Below are positions 53,314 through 62,541 of a stretch of DNA of 64,000 bases, piece by piece. The stretch covers positions 1 to 64,000 of the forward strand of contig NZ_PFGL01000022.1 in NCBI RefSeq assembly GCF_002783505.1, given 5' to 3'. Every line of letters starts with the position of its first letter. The first letter of the stretch is position 1. The position numbers and the translations under genes are program-made. The notes under the pieces are model-generated. The model did no database searches and was not told the origin of the DNA. It saw only the letters and a list, made by a program, of their open reading frames with translations. Origin of the DNA: Shewanella sp. CG12_big_fil_rev_8_21_14_0_65_47_15 (GTDB lineage Bacteria > Pseudomonadota > Gammaproteobacteria > Enterobacterales > Shewanellaceae).

Positions 53314-54519
53314 TTACCTTAAACTCTCTTTGAGTTTTTTAAGATCATCGTATCGAGTGCGAATATCCGCACGCTGGGCCGCAGCCCGTCTATCACGCAA
53401 CTTTTCTAGGGAGGCTAGCAATACATGTAACGGCGGGCCGCTCGCGGTCACTTTAGCTAAATGCTGCTGCTCCATGCTTGTCGAAGGCTCGGCAATATAT
53501 TTAGTCACTAACTCATTATGGTGCTGAATCGCAGTCTCGCCATGTAATTCACAGACTTCGATAAAGAGTTGTAGATTCGTTTGATACCATTCGTGGCTGG
53601 AATGCTCCATTGACTGTAAAAAATCATCCATCAAGTTAGGCCGACGCATACATTCCCGCAGGATCTGCTGATCCTCCGGCATCATGTATAAAAACTTATC
53701 CACTAGCATCTGCGAATAAGCCGATTCGTTGGCAAAACATAAGCCTAAGGTGAGATCGATAACATTGATACCCGCAAAGTCGCCGGCATTGGCACCACGG
53801 TAAACCACTGAGCCAACCCGATAGGGTTTATAGTATGGACGCACACAATAAAAGAAACGATCAGTATCTAACCGATTGAATAACTGCGTATTTGAATCGA
53901 TAACATCCTGTAATGCTTGCTTGGCAACCCGCAGTAAATCGTGGCTAATAGGGTGAGAAATACCTAAGGGCTGAATTTTTAACAAGGCATCTGCGGCACG
54001 TTTATAGGCCAAGATCCCCTTAGTGTTGTAATCCACAAACAGCTTTTCATCGGGCAAATCGGTAAAACGCTTGTAAATGCCCCTATGGGCGCGGTTATGG
54101 GTTGTCAGATGCGCGGTGGCAAAGCGCGGCGTAACCCCAATAGAGGCGCCGATGTGCATCGCCAATGCCGATGCTTCTGCCAGTGGCGAGGTGGTTTCCC
54201 GCGAGGGTTCGGTAATTTCATGGCGTCGGCAGGCGGCCATATACAACCCTACGTTACCGAGTAAATCGAAGGCACTGTCGAAGCCCTCATCGGTATTGCC
54301 TTCATCGAGCAAGGTTTTTATCAGTTCTCGCCCTTCACACTCCAGCCTCTGTTTCGCTTCATCGCCGATATTGAGCACATTGGCCCGATCCGTTTGTTGG
54401 TAATAAAGCCGTTCAAGCTCGGAGTTTAGCTCGACGAAACGAGTGCGGATCCACTCATCGAAGGCTTGGGTATTAAAGGTTGCAGGTTTCACTTGGGCAT
54501 CCTTGGTTGTTGTTATCAT
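53314..54519 (-). CDS. PrnB/IDO-like haem dioxygenase family protein
   Basis: A 401-residue all-helical protein of the PrnB (DUF1864) family, related to indoleamine/tryptophan 2,3-dioxygenase. PrnB of pyrrolnitrin synthesis rearranges chlorotryptophan. The block YRGANAGDFAGINVIDLTLG (240-259) resembles the substrate-loop region, and HGETAIQHHNEL (H326, H333, H334) is a good place for the haem ligand. It forms an operon with a kynureninase-like enzyme, which suggests tryptophan or indole turnover. No halogenase or prn gene is nearby, so pyrrolnitrin synthesis is unlikely. Confidence 0.82.
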   Translation of the reverse strand: MITTTKDAQVKPATFNTQAFDEWIRTRFVELNSELERLYYQQTDRANVLNIGDEAKQRLECEGRELIKTLLDEGNTDEGFDSAFDLLGNVGLYMAACRRHEITEPSRETTSPLAEASALAMHIGASIGVTPRFATAHLTTHNRAHRGIYKRFTDLPDEKLFVDYNTKGILAYKRAADALLKIQPLGISHPISHDLLRVAKQALQDVIDSNTQLFNRLDTDRFFYCVRPYYKPYRVGSVVYRGANAGDFAGINVIDLTLGLCFANESAYSQMLVDKFLYMMPEDQQILRECMRRPNLMDDFLQSMEHSSHEWYQTNLQLFIEVCELHGETAIQHHNELVTKYIAEPSTSMEQQHLAKVTASGPPLHVLLASLEKLRDRRAAAQRADIRTRYDDLKKLKESLR

Positions 54520-54770
54520 TATTTTAGTAGGTGCACTTTCTAAAGGGCGCGATGTATGCCGACCGTAGGCGTATTTATCAGGCCCGAGTTAACAAGAATG
54601 CTACTTATTGCGCTGCGATTCTAGCCTTAGGTCAAATTTGTGAAAATTCTAATGCCACTTTTTATTTACACCTTGAGCCAGCGCAAATTATCCAACCCCA
54701 TCCCCAAGCAAAATACCCGCAAACGGTTTTCAAGATATCCATAACGGCAAGCGATACAGGGGTAACTCAA

Positions 54771-56114
54771 ATGATTTTGATGGAATTTATGGTGGTCCTA
54801 GGCTGCTTACTGCTAGGTACCCGCTACGGCGGTATGGGGCTTGGGCTTATCAGCGGTATCGGCTTATTTTTACTCACCTTTGTGTTTGGTTTAGCGCCGG
54901 GGCAACCTCCGGTGCAAGTGATGCTGACCATACTCGCCGTGATTGGCTGCGCCGCCGTATTGCAAACTGCAGGTGGCCTCAATGTGATGATGCAATTTGC
55001 CGAGCGTTTACTGCGTCGTCACCCGCAATATATTACGATTCTGGCGCCCTTAACGACTTGGACATTGACCTTTCTCTGCGGCACGGGCCATGTGGTCTAT
55101 ACCATGTTCCCCATCATTTCCGATATCGCACTGAAGAAAAATATTCGCCCAGAACGCCCGATGGCAGTTGCCTCTGTGGCATCCCAAATGGCCATTTGTG
55201 CTTCACCGGTTTCAGTGGCTGTGGTTTCCATGGTGTCCATACTCGCAGCGCAGCAAGGGGTTGGTCATGCCTATACCATGCTGGAAATTTTAATGGTTTC
55301 GGTTCCAGCTTCACTTGGCGGCGTAATGGCAGCCGCACTTTGGAGCCTGCGCCGCGGTAAAGATTTAGATAAGGATGAGGAATTCCAGGAACGTATTAAA
55401 GATCCAACACAAAGAGCCTTTATCTACGACAAGAGCGAAACCCTGCTCAACCGGAGTTTCCCTAAGGAGGCCTATTGGGCCACGGGGATATTCTTTACCG
55501 CCATTGCCGCAGTGGTGTTATTAGGTTCCTTTAGCGAGTTACGCCCCGCCTTTGAGGTTAAAGGTAAAAACACGCTCCTATCGATGAACTTAGTGATCCA
55601 GATGATGATGCTGATTGCCGGGGCATTTATTCTGATGAGCTGCAAAGTCAAACCGACCGAGATAGCCAATGGCCCAGTATTTAAAGCGGGCATGGTAGCC
55701 ATTTTTTCCGTCTTTGGTGTGGCGTGGATGAGTGATACTTTCTTCATCAGCCATATGGAAGTACTGAAGGAAAACCTGTCACATGTAGTGCAAAATCAAC
55801 CTTGGACCTATGCGCTAGTGCTGTTTTTAATCTCTAAATTGGTCAATAGCCAAGCGGCGGCACTCACGGCCATAGCACCTATGGGGCTTGCATTAGGTGT
55901 CGATCCCAAACTCTTGATCGCCTTCCTTCCCGCGAGCTATGGCTACTTTGTGCTGCCGACTTATCCCAGCGATTTAGCCTGTATTGGCTTCGACCGTTCG
56001 GGTACGACTAAGATAGGTAAGTTCATCATTAATCACAGCTTTATCATGCCAGGATTTATCGGCGTCGGTACGGCATCGACCCTAGGTTATCTGTTGGCGA
56101 CAACCTTACTCTAG
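54771..56114 (+). CDS. Dcu-type anaerobic C4-dicarboxylate transporter family protein
   Basis: A 447-residue inner-membrane protein with about twelve hydrophobic segments, matching the DcuA/DcuB family. LLGTRYGGMGLGLISGIGLF and LTFLCGTGHVVYTMFPIISDIA are hallmark blocks. I chose ATG 54771 (MILMEFMVVLG), with AGGGG eight bases upstream; the frame continues to 54531 but the extra 80 residues do not look like protein. Divergent from the PrnB-like operon, so the control region is shared. DcuA/B exchange fumarate for succinate or aspartate. Confidence 0.88.
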   Translation: MILMEFMVVLGCLLLGTRYGGMGLGLISGIGLFLLTFVFGLAPGQPPVQVMLTILAVIGCAAVLQTAGGLNVMMQFAERLLRRHPQYITILAPLTTWTLTFLCGTGHVVYTMFPIISDIALKKNIRPERPMAVASVASQMAICASPVSVAVVSMVSILAAQQGVGHAYTMLEILMVSVPASLGGVMAAALWSLRRGKDLDKDEEFQERIKDPTQRAFIYDKSETLLNRSFPKEAYWATGIFFTAIAAVVLLGSFSELRPAFEVKGKNTLLSMNLVIQMMMLIAGAFILMSCKVKPTEIANGPVFKAGMVAIFSVFGVAWMSDTFFISHMEVLKENLSHVVQNQPWTYALVLFLISKLVNSQAAALTAIAPMGLALGVDPKLLIAFLPASYGYFVLPTYPSDLACIGFDRSGTTKIGKFIINHSFIMPGFIGVGTASTLGYLLATTLL

Positions 56115-56131
56115 CATTGACTTAGCAGATA

Positions 56132-56153
56132 AAAGGCCGAATATTCGGCCTTT
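56132..56153. terminator. Bidirectional terminator between the Dcu-type gene and the tetR gene
   Basis: The 22-bp run from AAAGGCCGAAT to ATTCGGCCTTT is a perfect palindrome at 56132-56153, between two convergent genes. Confidence 0.82.
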
Positions 56154-56166
56154 CTCTTTAAACGAA

Positions 56167-56778
56167 TTAAGCCCGATACATGGCTAAAAACAGCTTAATA
56201 TTCGCGTCGATAATGGCTTGCTGATGATCGTCATAATTTTTCATATGGAAGAGTTTTGGCCAGAAGGCAAATGCCTTAAACATGCCCCAGAACTGAGTTG
56301 AAGCAATAGCAATATCCTCTATTTTTAGTGCCTTATGTGCTACAGCGCCGGCTAGCCAAGCCTCGAGCCCACCCTCTTGCTTAGCGAGCTTTTCCATGGC
56401 TTCGGTCGCTTGGATGGGTGAGCGAATAAATTCAGCCATCACCACCCGCGCCACATCGAGAAACTCAGGCTGCTGATATAAGGTCCAGCATCGGCGGGCG
56501 ATTTGCTGTAATTGATCTTCGAGGCTGACATCGGGATTAAAGGCTAAGGTTGCCGCCTCTTTAGTGCGGGACCATAACTCTGTCGTTGTGGTATCGAACA
56601 GCACTTCCTTGCTCGGAAAATGATTATAAACCGTTCGCTTAGAGACATTTGCACGTAGTGCAATTCTATCCATGCTAGCGCCAACAAAACCATTGACCAT
56701 AAATTCCTCCCGTGAAGCACTGAGGATTGCCGCACGCTTCTGTTGTGAATTCGTCAATTTTACGGGTTTGTCCGCCAT
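56167..56778 (-). CDS. TetR/AcrR family regulator
   Basis: A 203-residue regulator. The N-terminal helix-turn-helix (about residues 14-60: RAAILSASREEFMVNGF, SMDRIALRANVSKRTVYNHFPSKEVLF) is a standard TetR domain; the C-terminal part is helical and binds an unknown ligand. It is divergent from the MBL-fold gene, and a palindrome lies between them. So it most likely represses itself and that gene. Confidence 0.9.
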   Translation of the reverse strand: MADKPVKLTNSQQKRAAILSASREEFMVNGFVGASMDRIALRANVSKRTVYNHFPSKEVLFDTTTTELWSRTKEAATLAFNPDVSLEDQLQQIARRCWTLYQQPEFLDVARVVMAEFIRSPIQATEAMEKLAKQEGGLEAWLAGAVAHKALKIEDIAIASTQFWGMFKAFAFWPKLFHMKNYDDHQQAIIDANIKLFLAMYRA

Positions 56779-56821
56779 ATTCTTTACGCCATAACATTAT
56801 TTGCCGACATTTTACACTATC

Positions 56822-56868
56822 CAGTTTACTTTTACATAATCATATGTAAACTACACTGTGTAGTTTAC
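56822..56868. promoter_or_regulatory. TetR operator between tetR and the MBL-fold gene
   Basis: GTAAACTACAC (56846-56856) and GTGTAGTTTAC (56858-56868) form a 23-bp palindrome with one central T. A further AGTTTAC half-site at 56823-56829 faces GTAAACT at 56846-56852. It lies in the 151-bp gap shared by the divergent genes. Confidence 0.7.
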
Positions 56869-56929
56869 TTTTGGCAAACTTAATGCGACTGAAAACCCCT
56901 TAACCTTACTGCTACTCGGGAGCTTTGCG

Positions 56930-58000
56930 ATGGCCATTTATACCGACACTCATATAAACGCCCAGACTAAGGGCAAACGCTTTCGAAACGAAGCTCCAAA
57001 TACGCGCAGTGGTGAAGGTAATTTACCTACTATTTTATGGCGTTACCTCACCGAGCACATTCCGGATAAAAGCCCGAGCACCGCCTTACCCATTCGTAAA
57101 ATGCGCCTTAATCCCACGGCCGATGGCACGCCTATGTTATATAAAATCAGCCACTCGACCCTGTTATTACAACTCAATGGCCAGTATTGGTTAACCGATC
57201 CGGTATTTTCAAAACGCGCGTCACCGAGCCAAGCGTTTGGTCCAAAGCGATTCCATCAATTGCCGATTGAACTCGATGAAATCCCCGCGTTGGCGGGTAT
57301 TATTCTGTCCCACGATCATTACGATCACTTAGATAAATCCAGTATTTTGGCCCTAGCCGAACGCACCCAAGTATTTATCGTCCCACTAGGTGTTGATAAC
57401 CATTTGATCGAATGGAGTATTCCGGCAAATAAGATAATTGCACTCGATTGGTGGCAGGAAACGCAACAGGGTGGTATACGCTTTATCGCCACCCCGGCGC
57501 AACACTTCTCTGGCCGAGGTCTTAGGGATAAAAACCACACTCTGTGGGCATCTTGGGTCATTCAATCGCCGGAGGTAAAAGTGTTTTTCAGCGGGGACTC
57601 AGGTTATTTTGATGGCTTTAAAAAGATTGGTGATAGGTTCGGCCCCTTCGATCTAACCTTAATCGAAACTGGCGCCTATGATGAAATGTGGGCGGATATC
57701 CACATGCAGCCAGAGCAGTCACTGCGGGCGCATTTAGATCTGCAGGGACGCCACCTTATCCCAATACATAACAGCAGTTTCGATCTTGCACTCCACCCTT
57801 GGTACGAACCGCTAGAGCGACTTGCCGCGGCGACAAAGGCCTATGGGGTGCCACTGCTGACGCCCGAGTTTGGTCAAGGTATCCAGTTAAATGAATTGGC
57901 CCACAGCCCGGCGCTGAACCACGGCTGGTGGAAAAGCTATTTACCTAAGAATAGGCCCGAATTTGAGATCCTTGTGCCGCGCATGGCCACGGATAAATAA
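56930..58000 (+). CDS. MBL-fold metallo-hydrolase (NAPE-PLD/UlaG-like)
   Basis: A 356-residue hydrolase. HDHYDHLD at 128-135 is the zinc-binding motif, with further ligands in TPAQHFSGRG and SGDSGYF, and IPIHNSSFDL near the end. This layout is like NAPE-phospholipase D and RomA proteins. It is divergent from and likely under the TetR gene. The substrate could be a phospholipid or a small ester; unknown. Ribosome site: weak GGGAGCTTTGCG. A strong hairpin ends the gene. Confidence 0.85.
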   Translation: MAIYTDTHINAQTKGKRFRNEAPNTRSGEGNLPTILWRYLTEHIPDKSPSTALPIRKMRLNPTADGTPMLYKISHSTLLLQLNGQYWLTDPVFSKRASPSQAFGPKRFHQLPIELDEIPALAGIILSHDHYDHLDKSSILALAERTQVFIVPLGVDNHLIEWSIPANKIIALDWWQETQQGGIRFIATPAQHFSGRGLRDKNHTLWASWVIQSPEVKVFFSGDSGYFDGFKKIGDRFGPFDLTLIETGAYDEMWADIHMQPEQSLRAHLDLQGRHLIPIHNSSFDLALHPWYEPLERLAAATKAYGVPLLTPEFGQGIQLNELAHSPALNHGWWKSYLPKNRPEFEILVPRMATDK

Positions 58001-58012
58001 TCACTTACGAAT

Positions 58013-58040
58013 AGAGATGGCCCGGCGACGGGCCATCTCT
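58013..58040. terminator. 12-bp hairpin with GCGA tetraloop after the MBL-fold gene
   Basis: AGAGATGGCCCG (58013-58024) pairs with CGGGCCATCTCT (58029-58040) around GCGA, a GNRA tetraloop. No T-run follows (GCATAC), so it may be a stabiliser of the 3' end as much as a terminator. Confidence 0.65.
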
Positions 58041-58219
58041 GCATACTTGAATAATCGCCCCTAACTATGCGATATCGCAGGGTAAAGCATCCTCTAATTC
58101 AGACCTGTGTTTAAGAACACAACGAAAGTAGTAACCTGCCTCTATTTCTGCGCTATGCCTAGACGCTGCTATTCTTCAGGGCATAAAATACCTAGTCCAA
58201 AGTAAGAGAGAAAATATCA

Positions 58220-58804
58220 GTGTTAGCTTGGCTTAAACAACGTCTCCAACGCGATATTCTCCGTTTAGGTCGCCCAGAGCCACAAACCGACTTACGCGCC
58301 ATTTTCCCTCGGGCGCTGATGCCTAGTCTCAGTTTGCCGGACAGGCAAGTTTACCCGCCCATAGTGTCTCTGGCCAAGGATCATATTTTTGGCTATCGAA
58401 TGCATTGTTTACTCACCTACCAAGGCAAAGAGGCGCTGGACACGCTATTGCGCGGGGCTGGCTTTATGGCCTTGCCCGCGGTCACGGAACATTTTAGTGG
58501 TGTTATCGAGCACTCAACCAATGAGACCCGTATATTTTTAAATCAATATATTGATTTTGCAGGTGTTTGTATAAATTTAGTGACCAATAACAACACCTTA
58601 CTCGCGGCGTTAGTGAACTTCAAATCCGCGCCACCCACTCCATGGGAAAGCTTTGCCGATGTCGATCCCGACACTTTAGGTAGCCTGCAAGGCAATATCG
58701 ATTTTTGGTGCAACTATTTCTGGCGGCCCTATTGGTTGTCACTCTCAGCAGCTGAGCGTTTACAGTACCCAGTAAAGTGGCAAGAATTTAGCGATTTTCA
58801 TTAA
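58220..58804 (+). CDS. Conserved hypothetical protein
   Basis: A 194-residue cytosolic protein starting at GTG (MLAWLKQRLQR). No signal peptide or membrane segment. An N-terminal helix is followed by an alpha/beta middle with ordinary composition. The Trp/Tyr-rich end (DFWCNYFWRPYWLSLSAAERLQYPVKW) is distinctive. I do not recognise a family. It is 37 bp upstream of the M23 peptidase gene in the same direction, so the two may be co-transcribed. Confidence 0.7.
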   Translation: MLAWLKQRLQRDILRLGRPEPQTDLRAIFPRALMPSLSLPDRQVYPPIVSLAKDHIFGYRMHCLLTYQGKEALDTLLRGAGFMALPAVTEHFSGVIEHSTNETRIFLNQYIDFAGVCINLVTNNNTLLAALVNFKSAPPTPWESFADVDPDTLGSLQGNIDFWCNYFWRPYWLSLSAAERLQYPVKWQEFSDFH

Positions 58805-58841
58805 AGTAGAAAGCAGCACTAACGCTTAATGCAGGATAAAA

Positions 58842-59354
58842 ATGAAATTAACATCTGTTGGATTAGCACTAGCGTTACTGCTACTTGGCGGTTACTTGAT
58901 CCCTGAGTCACCTGTGATCCCGGTAAAAGGCGCCAGCAGTAAAGACTGGAATAGCCAAACCTTTTGGTATGAGCCCTGGGGCACATCGGGCGTGCATAAA
59001 GGCATAGATATTTTTGCCCCCAAAAATACCCCTGTGATAGCGCCCACACCTATGCTGATTATTTATCGAGGCAACTTCTTCCAGGGAGGTAAGGTCGTGG
59101 TTGGCCTTGGCCCTAAATGGCAGATCCACTATTTTGCCCATTTGGCGGCAATTGCCGCTGATACAAGGTTAATTGCAATGAAAGGAGATCCCCTTGGCGC
59201 CGTAGGTGATACGGGGAATGCCCAGGGCAAACCGGCACATTTGCACTATTCGATTTTAAGTTTATTGCCTAAACCTTGGCTGATAGATACTTCGACCCAG
59301 GGCTATAAAAAAGCCGTTTATCAAAATCCTATTGAGTATCTTAAAGAACAATAA
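58842..59354 (+). CDS. M23 family metallopeptidase
   Basis: A 170-residue secreted or membrane-anchored protein. An N-terminal hydrophobic segment (about 5-21) leads into a LytM/M23 domain with HKGID (H52, D56) and HLHYS (H133, H135) as zinc-binding residues, plus a candidate catalytic His in HYFAH. Such enzymes cut peptidoglycan cross-links or act as EnvC-type regulators; the full set of residues suggests it is active. It is short, with no coiled coil or LysM part. Confidence 0.88.
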   Translation: MKLTSVGLALALLLLGGYLIPESPVIPVKGASSKDWNSQTFWYEPWGTSGVHKGIDIFAPKNTPVIAPTPMLIIYRGNFFQGGKVVVGLGPKWQIHYFAHLAAIAADTRLIAMKGDPLGAVGDTGNAQGKPAHLHYSILSLLPKPWLIDTSTQGYKKAVYQNPIEYLKEQ

Positions 59355-59407
59355 GTTTATATTATTAAGAGTTACATGGAGTTAGTTAGCGTTACCTACT
59401 GCCTTAA

Positions 59408-59593
59408 TCAATGAGTTAATTCGGATACCTCAGGCAGAGGCGCAGTTTCCAGTGGCACAATTTCGATTTGAGCAGCTGCTACTGCTCTATCAGCCTTAGC
59501 TATATATTTGGGTTTATTATTGGTCCGCAGTTTAGCATTAGCTTTTTTCGCCTTGCTTTTTAGGGTTTGGTTAATCTTCTTTTTACGGTTCAT
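59408..59593 (-). CDS. DUF2986 small basic protein
   Basis: A 61-residue protein, very basic at its N terminus (MNRKKKINQTLKSKAKKANAKL) and matching DUF2986 as I remember it (the KPKYIAKADRA segment). The family is found in Vibrio and Shewanella; function unknown. A nucleic acid-binding role is possible from charge alone. It is convergent with the M23 gene. Confidence 0.8.
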   Translation of the reverse strand: MNRKKKINQTLKSKAKKANAKLRTNNKPKYIAKADRAVAAAQIEIVPLETAPLPEVSELTH

Positions 59594-59845
59594 TAGAGCA
59601 CCAAATAGCCGCCAGCCACCTCAAACGTATATTCATATCCCGCTCTGGGTCAGCTTATTGGCGGCAACTGACTGTGATTTGGCCGACATAATAGCTTATC
59701 TAGGTTTTGGGGTTAATCCTCAATTTAAATACACCTCTCACTGCAAGATAAATCACAACTTTTAAATATTGTCGCCTTATCAAGTCATTTCACCTACGAC
59801 ACGGCTAGACAATCGATATCTACTCCCATAGAATTCACGATTAAT

Positions 59846-59864
59846 AAAAATCGTTATCATTTGC
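59846..59864. promoter_or_regulatory. Predicted Fur box
   Basis: The 19-mer at 59846-59864 (AAAAATCGTTATCATTTGC) matches the classical GATAATGATAATCATTATC in 12 of 19 positions, including the central ATCATT. It lies about 75 bp before a TonB-dependent receptor gene, so iron-repressed expression by Fur is likely. Confidence 0.65.
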
Positions 59865-59939
59865 AATGCTATTTAACGGAATGTGCTGATGCCAAGGAAT
59901 TCGGTGTAACACACTTACTCGATCTATGCAGGAAGTTAT

Positions 59940-62108
59940 ATGACGTTCAAAACCTCGTTTGTTGCCCTCGCCGTGCTCGCGGCACTGACCCAATCTGCCG
60001 CAGCACAGGATGCCCCTGACAGTAACAATAAAAATAAAGAAATCGAAAAAATCACTGTCACCGCGAGCCGTATGGATAAGTCTCCAAGCTCGATCCCGAA
60101 TACTGTCACTATTATCGACCGCGTGCAGTTAGAAGAGCAGTTTCGCACCACTAAGGATTTATCCACCATTATCGGTAACTTAGCGCCCAGTTTTTCGCCA
60201 AGCCGTCAGAAGATGAGCAACACGGGTGAAACCCTACGCGGCCGTCCACCACTCATTATGATCGATGGTGTACCCCAATCGAATCCGCTGCGCAGCGGCG
60301 GCCGTTCGGGTCAGACTATCGATCCTGCCATGATAGAACGGATTGAAATTATTCATGGCGCCAATGCGATGCACGGTTTAGGCGCCCAGGGCGGGATCAT
60401 CAACTACATCACTAAAAAGCCATCCGGTGATAACGAGCACCAAGCAAGTTTCGATGTCACAGTGCCGGATTCCCTCGAGTCTAATGGTGTGAGCTTTGGT
60501 GCCAGTTATGCGTTTTCCGGTGAGTCTGAATTTATCGACATGCTAGGCTCCGTCAGCTATCGCAATAATGGGGTTTACTATGATGCTAACCACGATGTTA
60601 TTGGCGTCGATACGACTCAAGGCGAGTCAATGGATAGCCAAAGCGCTGACTTCTTTATCAAACTTGGTCACAATTTTGCTGAGTCACGGCTAGAGCTGAT
60701 GGTCAACCATTACAATATGGAAAACAATGGCGATTGGATGCCCGTAAAAGGCGATATCACCAATGGCATACCGACGGGCGCGGTGGAAGAAAAACAACCC
60801 TGGGAAGCCGCTAATAACCAAGTCACGACCTCTAGTTTGACTTACAGCCACGAAAATATTGCCGGCCAACAACTGAACGTACAGCTGTTTAATCAGGATT
60901 TCCAAGCCATATATGGCGGTGGCTGTAACAAAACCTTCTTCGATCCTGCGTTTGCCAATGACGACCAACTGGTTCAATGTGAAGGCCCTAAGGGTGAGAG
61001 CTGGTACTACGAGCAATCCCGTAACTCTTCGGTCAAATGGGGCTTAAAAACCTCATTGATTGCCAAAAATATTGCCGACACTGGCATAGATGCCGCCTAT
61101 GGCCTCGACCTGTTCCGCGATACCACCGAGCAAGATCTAGTGCAAACTGGTCTTTCATGGGTGCCCGAAAGTACCTATGACAACGTCGCGCCATACTTAC
61201 AATTAGATTATGATTTAATTACCGATTTAACCCTATCAACCGGTGTCCGTTACGAACACGCAACCCTCAATGTTGATGACTATAAAACCCTTTACGGTGC
61301 AGGCAATAAGCAGATTGAAGGAGGTGAAGCGAGTTTCGACGAGACCCTATTCAATATCGGCGTATCCTACAAAATCACCCCAGATATCCGCCTTTACACG
61401 AGCTATAACCAAGGTTTTGGCATGCCGGACATTGGCCGTATCCTGCGTGACGGCAATAGCTTCCCCGGCGAGAACCCCAGCATAGAAGACTCCCTCTCCC
61501 TCGCCCCTATTGTGACGGATAACGTTGAATTTGGTGCCGATTATCAAGGTAAGTACTTGAGTGCTAAGATTGCCTACTACCGCTCAGCCACAGACTATGG
61601 TTCACGCTTAGCCTTAAACAGCGATGGATTTTACGATGTGAAACGGGAAAAGAGCGTTATCGACGGTATCGAGGCTAATGTGACCGCTTACCTAAGCAGC
61701 AACGATGATCTGGGCATGAATATCGCCATCCAGCGGGGGGAATACGATTCTAACGATGACAGCAAAACAGATACCGATCTCGATGGTGCCAACATTTCGC
61801 CAAATCGTATCAACCTGTTCTGGACTCATAACTTCGATAATGAAATGTCGACCCGGGTTCAAGCTAACTACTTTATGGACCGTGATTTTGAAGATGCCGC
61901 GGGGGACAAATACGCCGAGTTTGAGGGTTACACGACGGTCGATGCGTCCTTCGCTATGCCACTCTACACTGGCACCCTAAGCCTAGGCGTACAAAACCTG
62001 TTTAATAAGGATTATTTCAACTACTACTCACAAACCATGGGCACAAATGATCGCTATTTCAAAGGGATGGGACGCACTGCAACTATAGGTTACAGCATAC
62101 CATTTTAA
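59940..62108 (+). CDS. TonB-dependent siderophore receptor
   Basis: A 722-residue outer-membrane receptor. It has a signal peptide (about 1-22, ending AAA), a TonB box (EKITVTA near residue 36), a plug domain to about 160 with GGIINYITKKP, and a 22-strand barrel ending in Phe. The siderophore is not deducible. A Fur box lies upstream. A GA-rich ribosome site (AGGAAG) precedes the ATG. Terminator downstream. No siderophore synthesis or ABC genes are adjacent. Confidence 0.93.
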   Translation: MTFKTSFVALAVLAALTQSAAAQDAPDSNNKNKEIEKITVTASRMDKSPSSIPNTVTIIDRVQLEEQFRTTKDLSTIIGNLAPSFSPSRQKMSNTGETLRGRPPLIMIDGVPQSNPLRSGGRSGQTIDPAMIERIEIIHGANAMHGLGAQGGIINYITKKPSGDNEHQASFDVTVPDSLESNGVSFGASYAFSGESEFIDMLGSVSYRNNGVYYDANHDVIGVDTTQGESMDSQSADFFIKLGHNFAESRLELMVNHYNMENNGDWMPVKGDITNGIPTGAVEEKQPWEAANNQVTTSSLTYSHENIAGQQLNVQLFNQDFQAIYGGGCNKTFFDPAFANDDQLVQCEGPKGESWYYEQSRNSSVKWGLKTSLIAKNIADTGIDAAYGLDLFRDTTEQDLVQTGLSWVPESTYDNVAPYLQLDYDLITDLTLSTGVRYEHATLNVDDYKTLYGAGNKQIEGGEASFDETLFNIGVSYKITPDIRLYTSYNQGFGMPDIGRILRDGNSFPGENPSIEDSLSLAPIVTDNVEFGADYQGKYLSAKIAYYRSATDYGSRLALNSDGFYDVKREKSVIDGIEANVTAYLSSNDDLGMNIAIQRGEYDSNDDSKTDTDLDGANISPNRINLFWTHNFDNEMSTRVQANYFMDRDFEDAAGDKYAEFEGYTTVDASFAMPLYTGTLSLGVQNLFNKDYFNYYSQTMGTNDRYFKGMGRTATIGYSIPF

Positions 62109-62128
62109 GTAAAGGGGTCATTGAACAC

Positions 62129-62157
62129 AAAAAAAGCGCATTAATTGCGCTTTTTTT
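62129..62157. terminator. Bidirectional terminator between the TonB receptor and the Pmp3 gene
   Basis: GCGCA (62136-62140) pairs with TGCGC (62146-62150) with seven A residues before and seven T residues after. It serves both convergent genes. Confidence 0.88.
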
Positions 62158-62182
62158 CACTCTTTTGGAAAATAAATAAAAA

Positions 62183-62350
62183 TTATGCTTTGGTCACCAC
62201 CCAAAGTGCGTGTAATAAACCAGGGAACCAGAAGAGTAAACATAACACTATGTTTATTAATAAATCTTTACCCGCACCCGCCTTCAAAAATACCGCAACT
62301 GGGGGGAGTAAAATCGCAATAATCACTAAGAGTAATTTATTTGTATCCAT
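62183..62350 (-). CDS. YqaE/Pmp3 family small membrane protein
   Basis: A 55-residue ORF from ATG 62350 to TAA 62183-62185, with AAGGA nine bases upstream. It has two hydrophobic helices with the family's motifs PPVAVFLKAGAGKDLLINI and FPGLLHALWVV. Pmp3 proteins stabilise membrane potential in stress, and are common in Shewanella. It is convergent with the TonB receptor gene. The plus-strand reading frame over this region is a shadow. Confidence 0.9.
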   Translation of the reverse strand: MDTNKLLLVIIAILLPPVAVFLKAGAGKDLLINIVLCLLFWFPGLLHALWVVTKA

Positions 62351-62541
62351 AACCGAGCATCCTTAAACGGGGACTATTAGTAAATCAACAGGATATAACT
62401 TCGCAGGAAGACCCTACATTTGCAAATACTTTAGGGAGATAGGCATGTCAGAGTGAGTTTTACCGCTATATGATCCATCATGTTAATCTCAACCGAGAAC
62501 CCAAAAGCCATCTATAGTTAAAGAAAAATCGAATTACCTAA

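Noticed and set aside
54531-54770. 80-residue N-terminal extension of the Dcu-type transporter
   Set aside because: The sequence is unlike the family, and a good ribosome site precedes ATG 54771, which gives the usual length.
59508-59765. Plus-strand frame of 85 codons over the DUF2986 gene
   Set aside because: It is the shadow of the minus-strand DUF2986 gene, which has better support.
62145-62366. Plus-strand frame of 73 codons opposite the Pmp3 gene
   Set aside because: It starts in a terminator and is the shadow of the minus-strand Pmp3-family gene.
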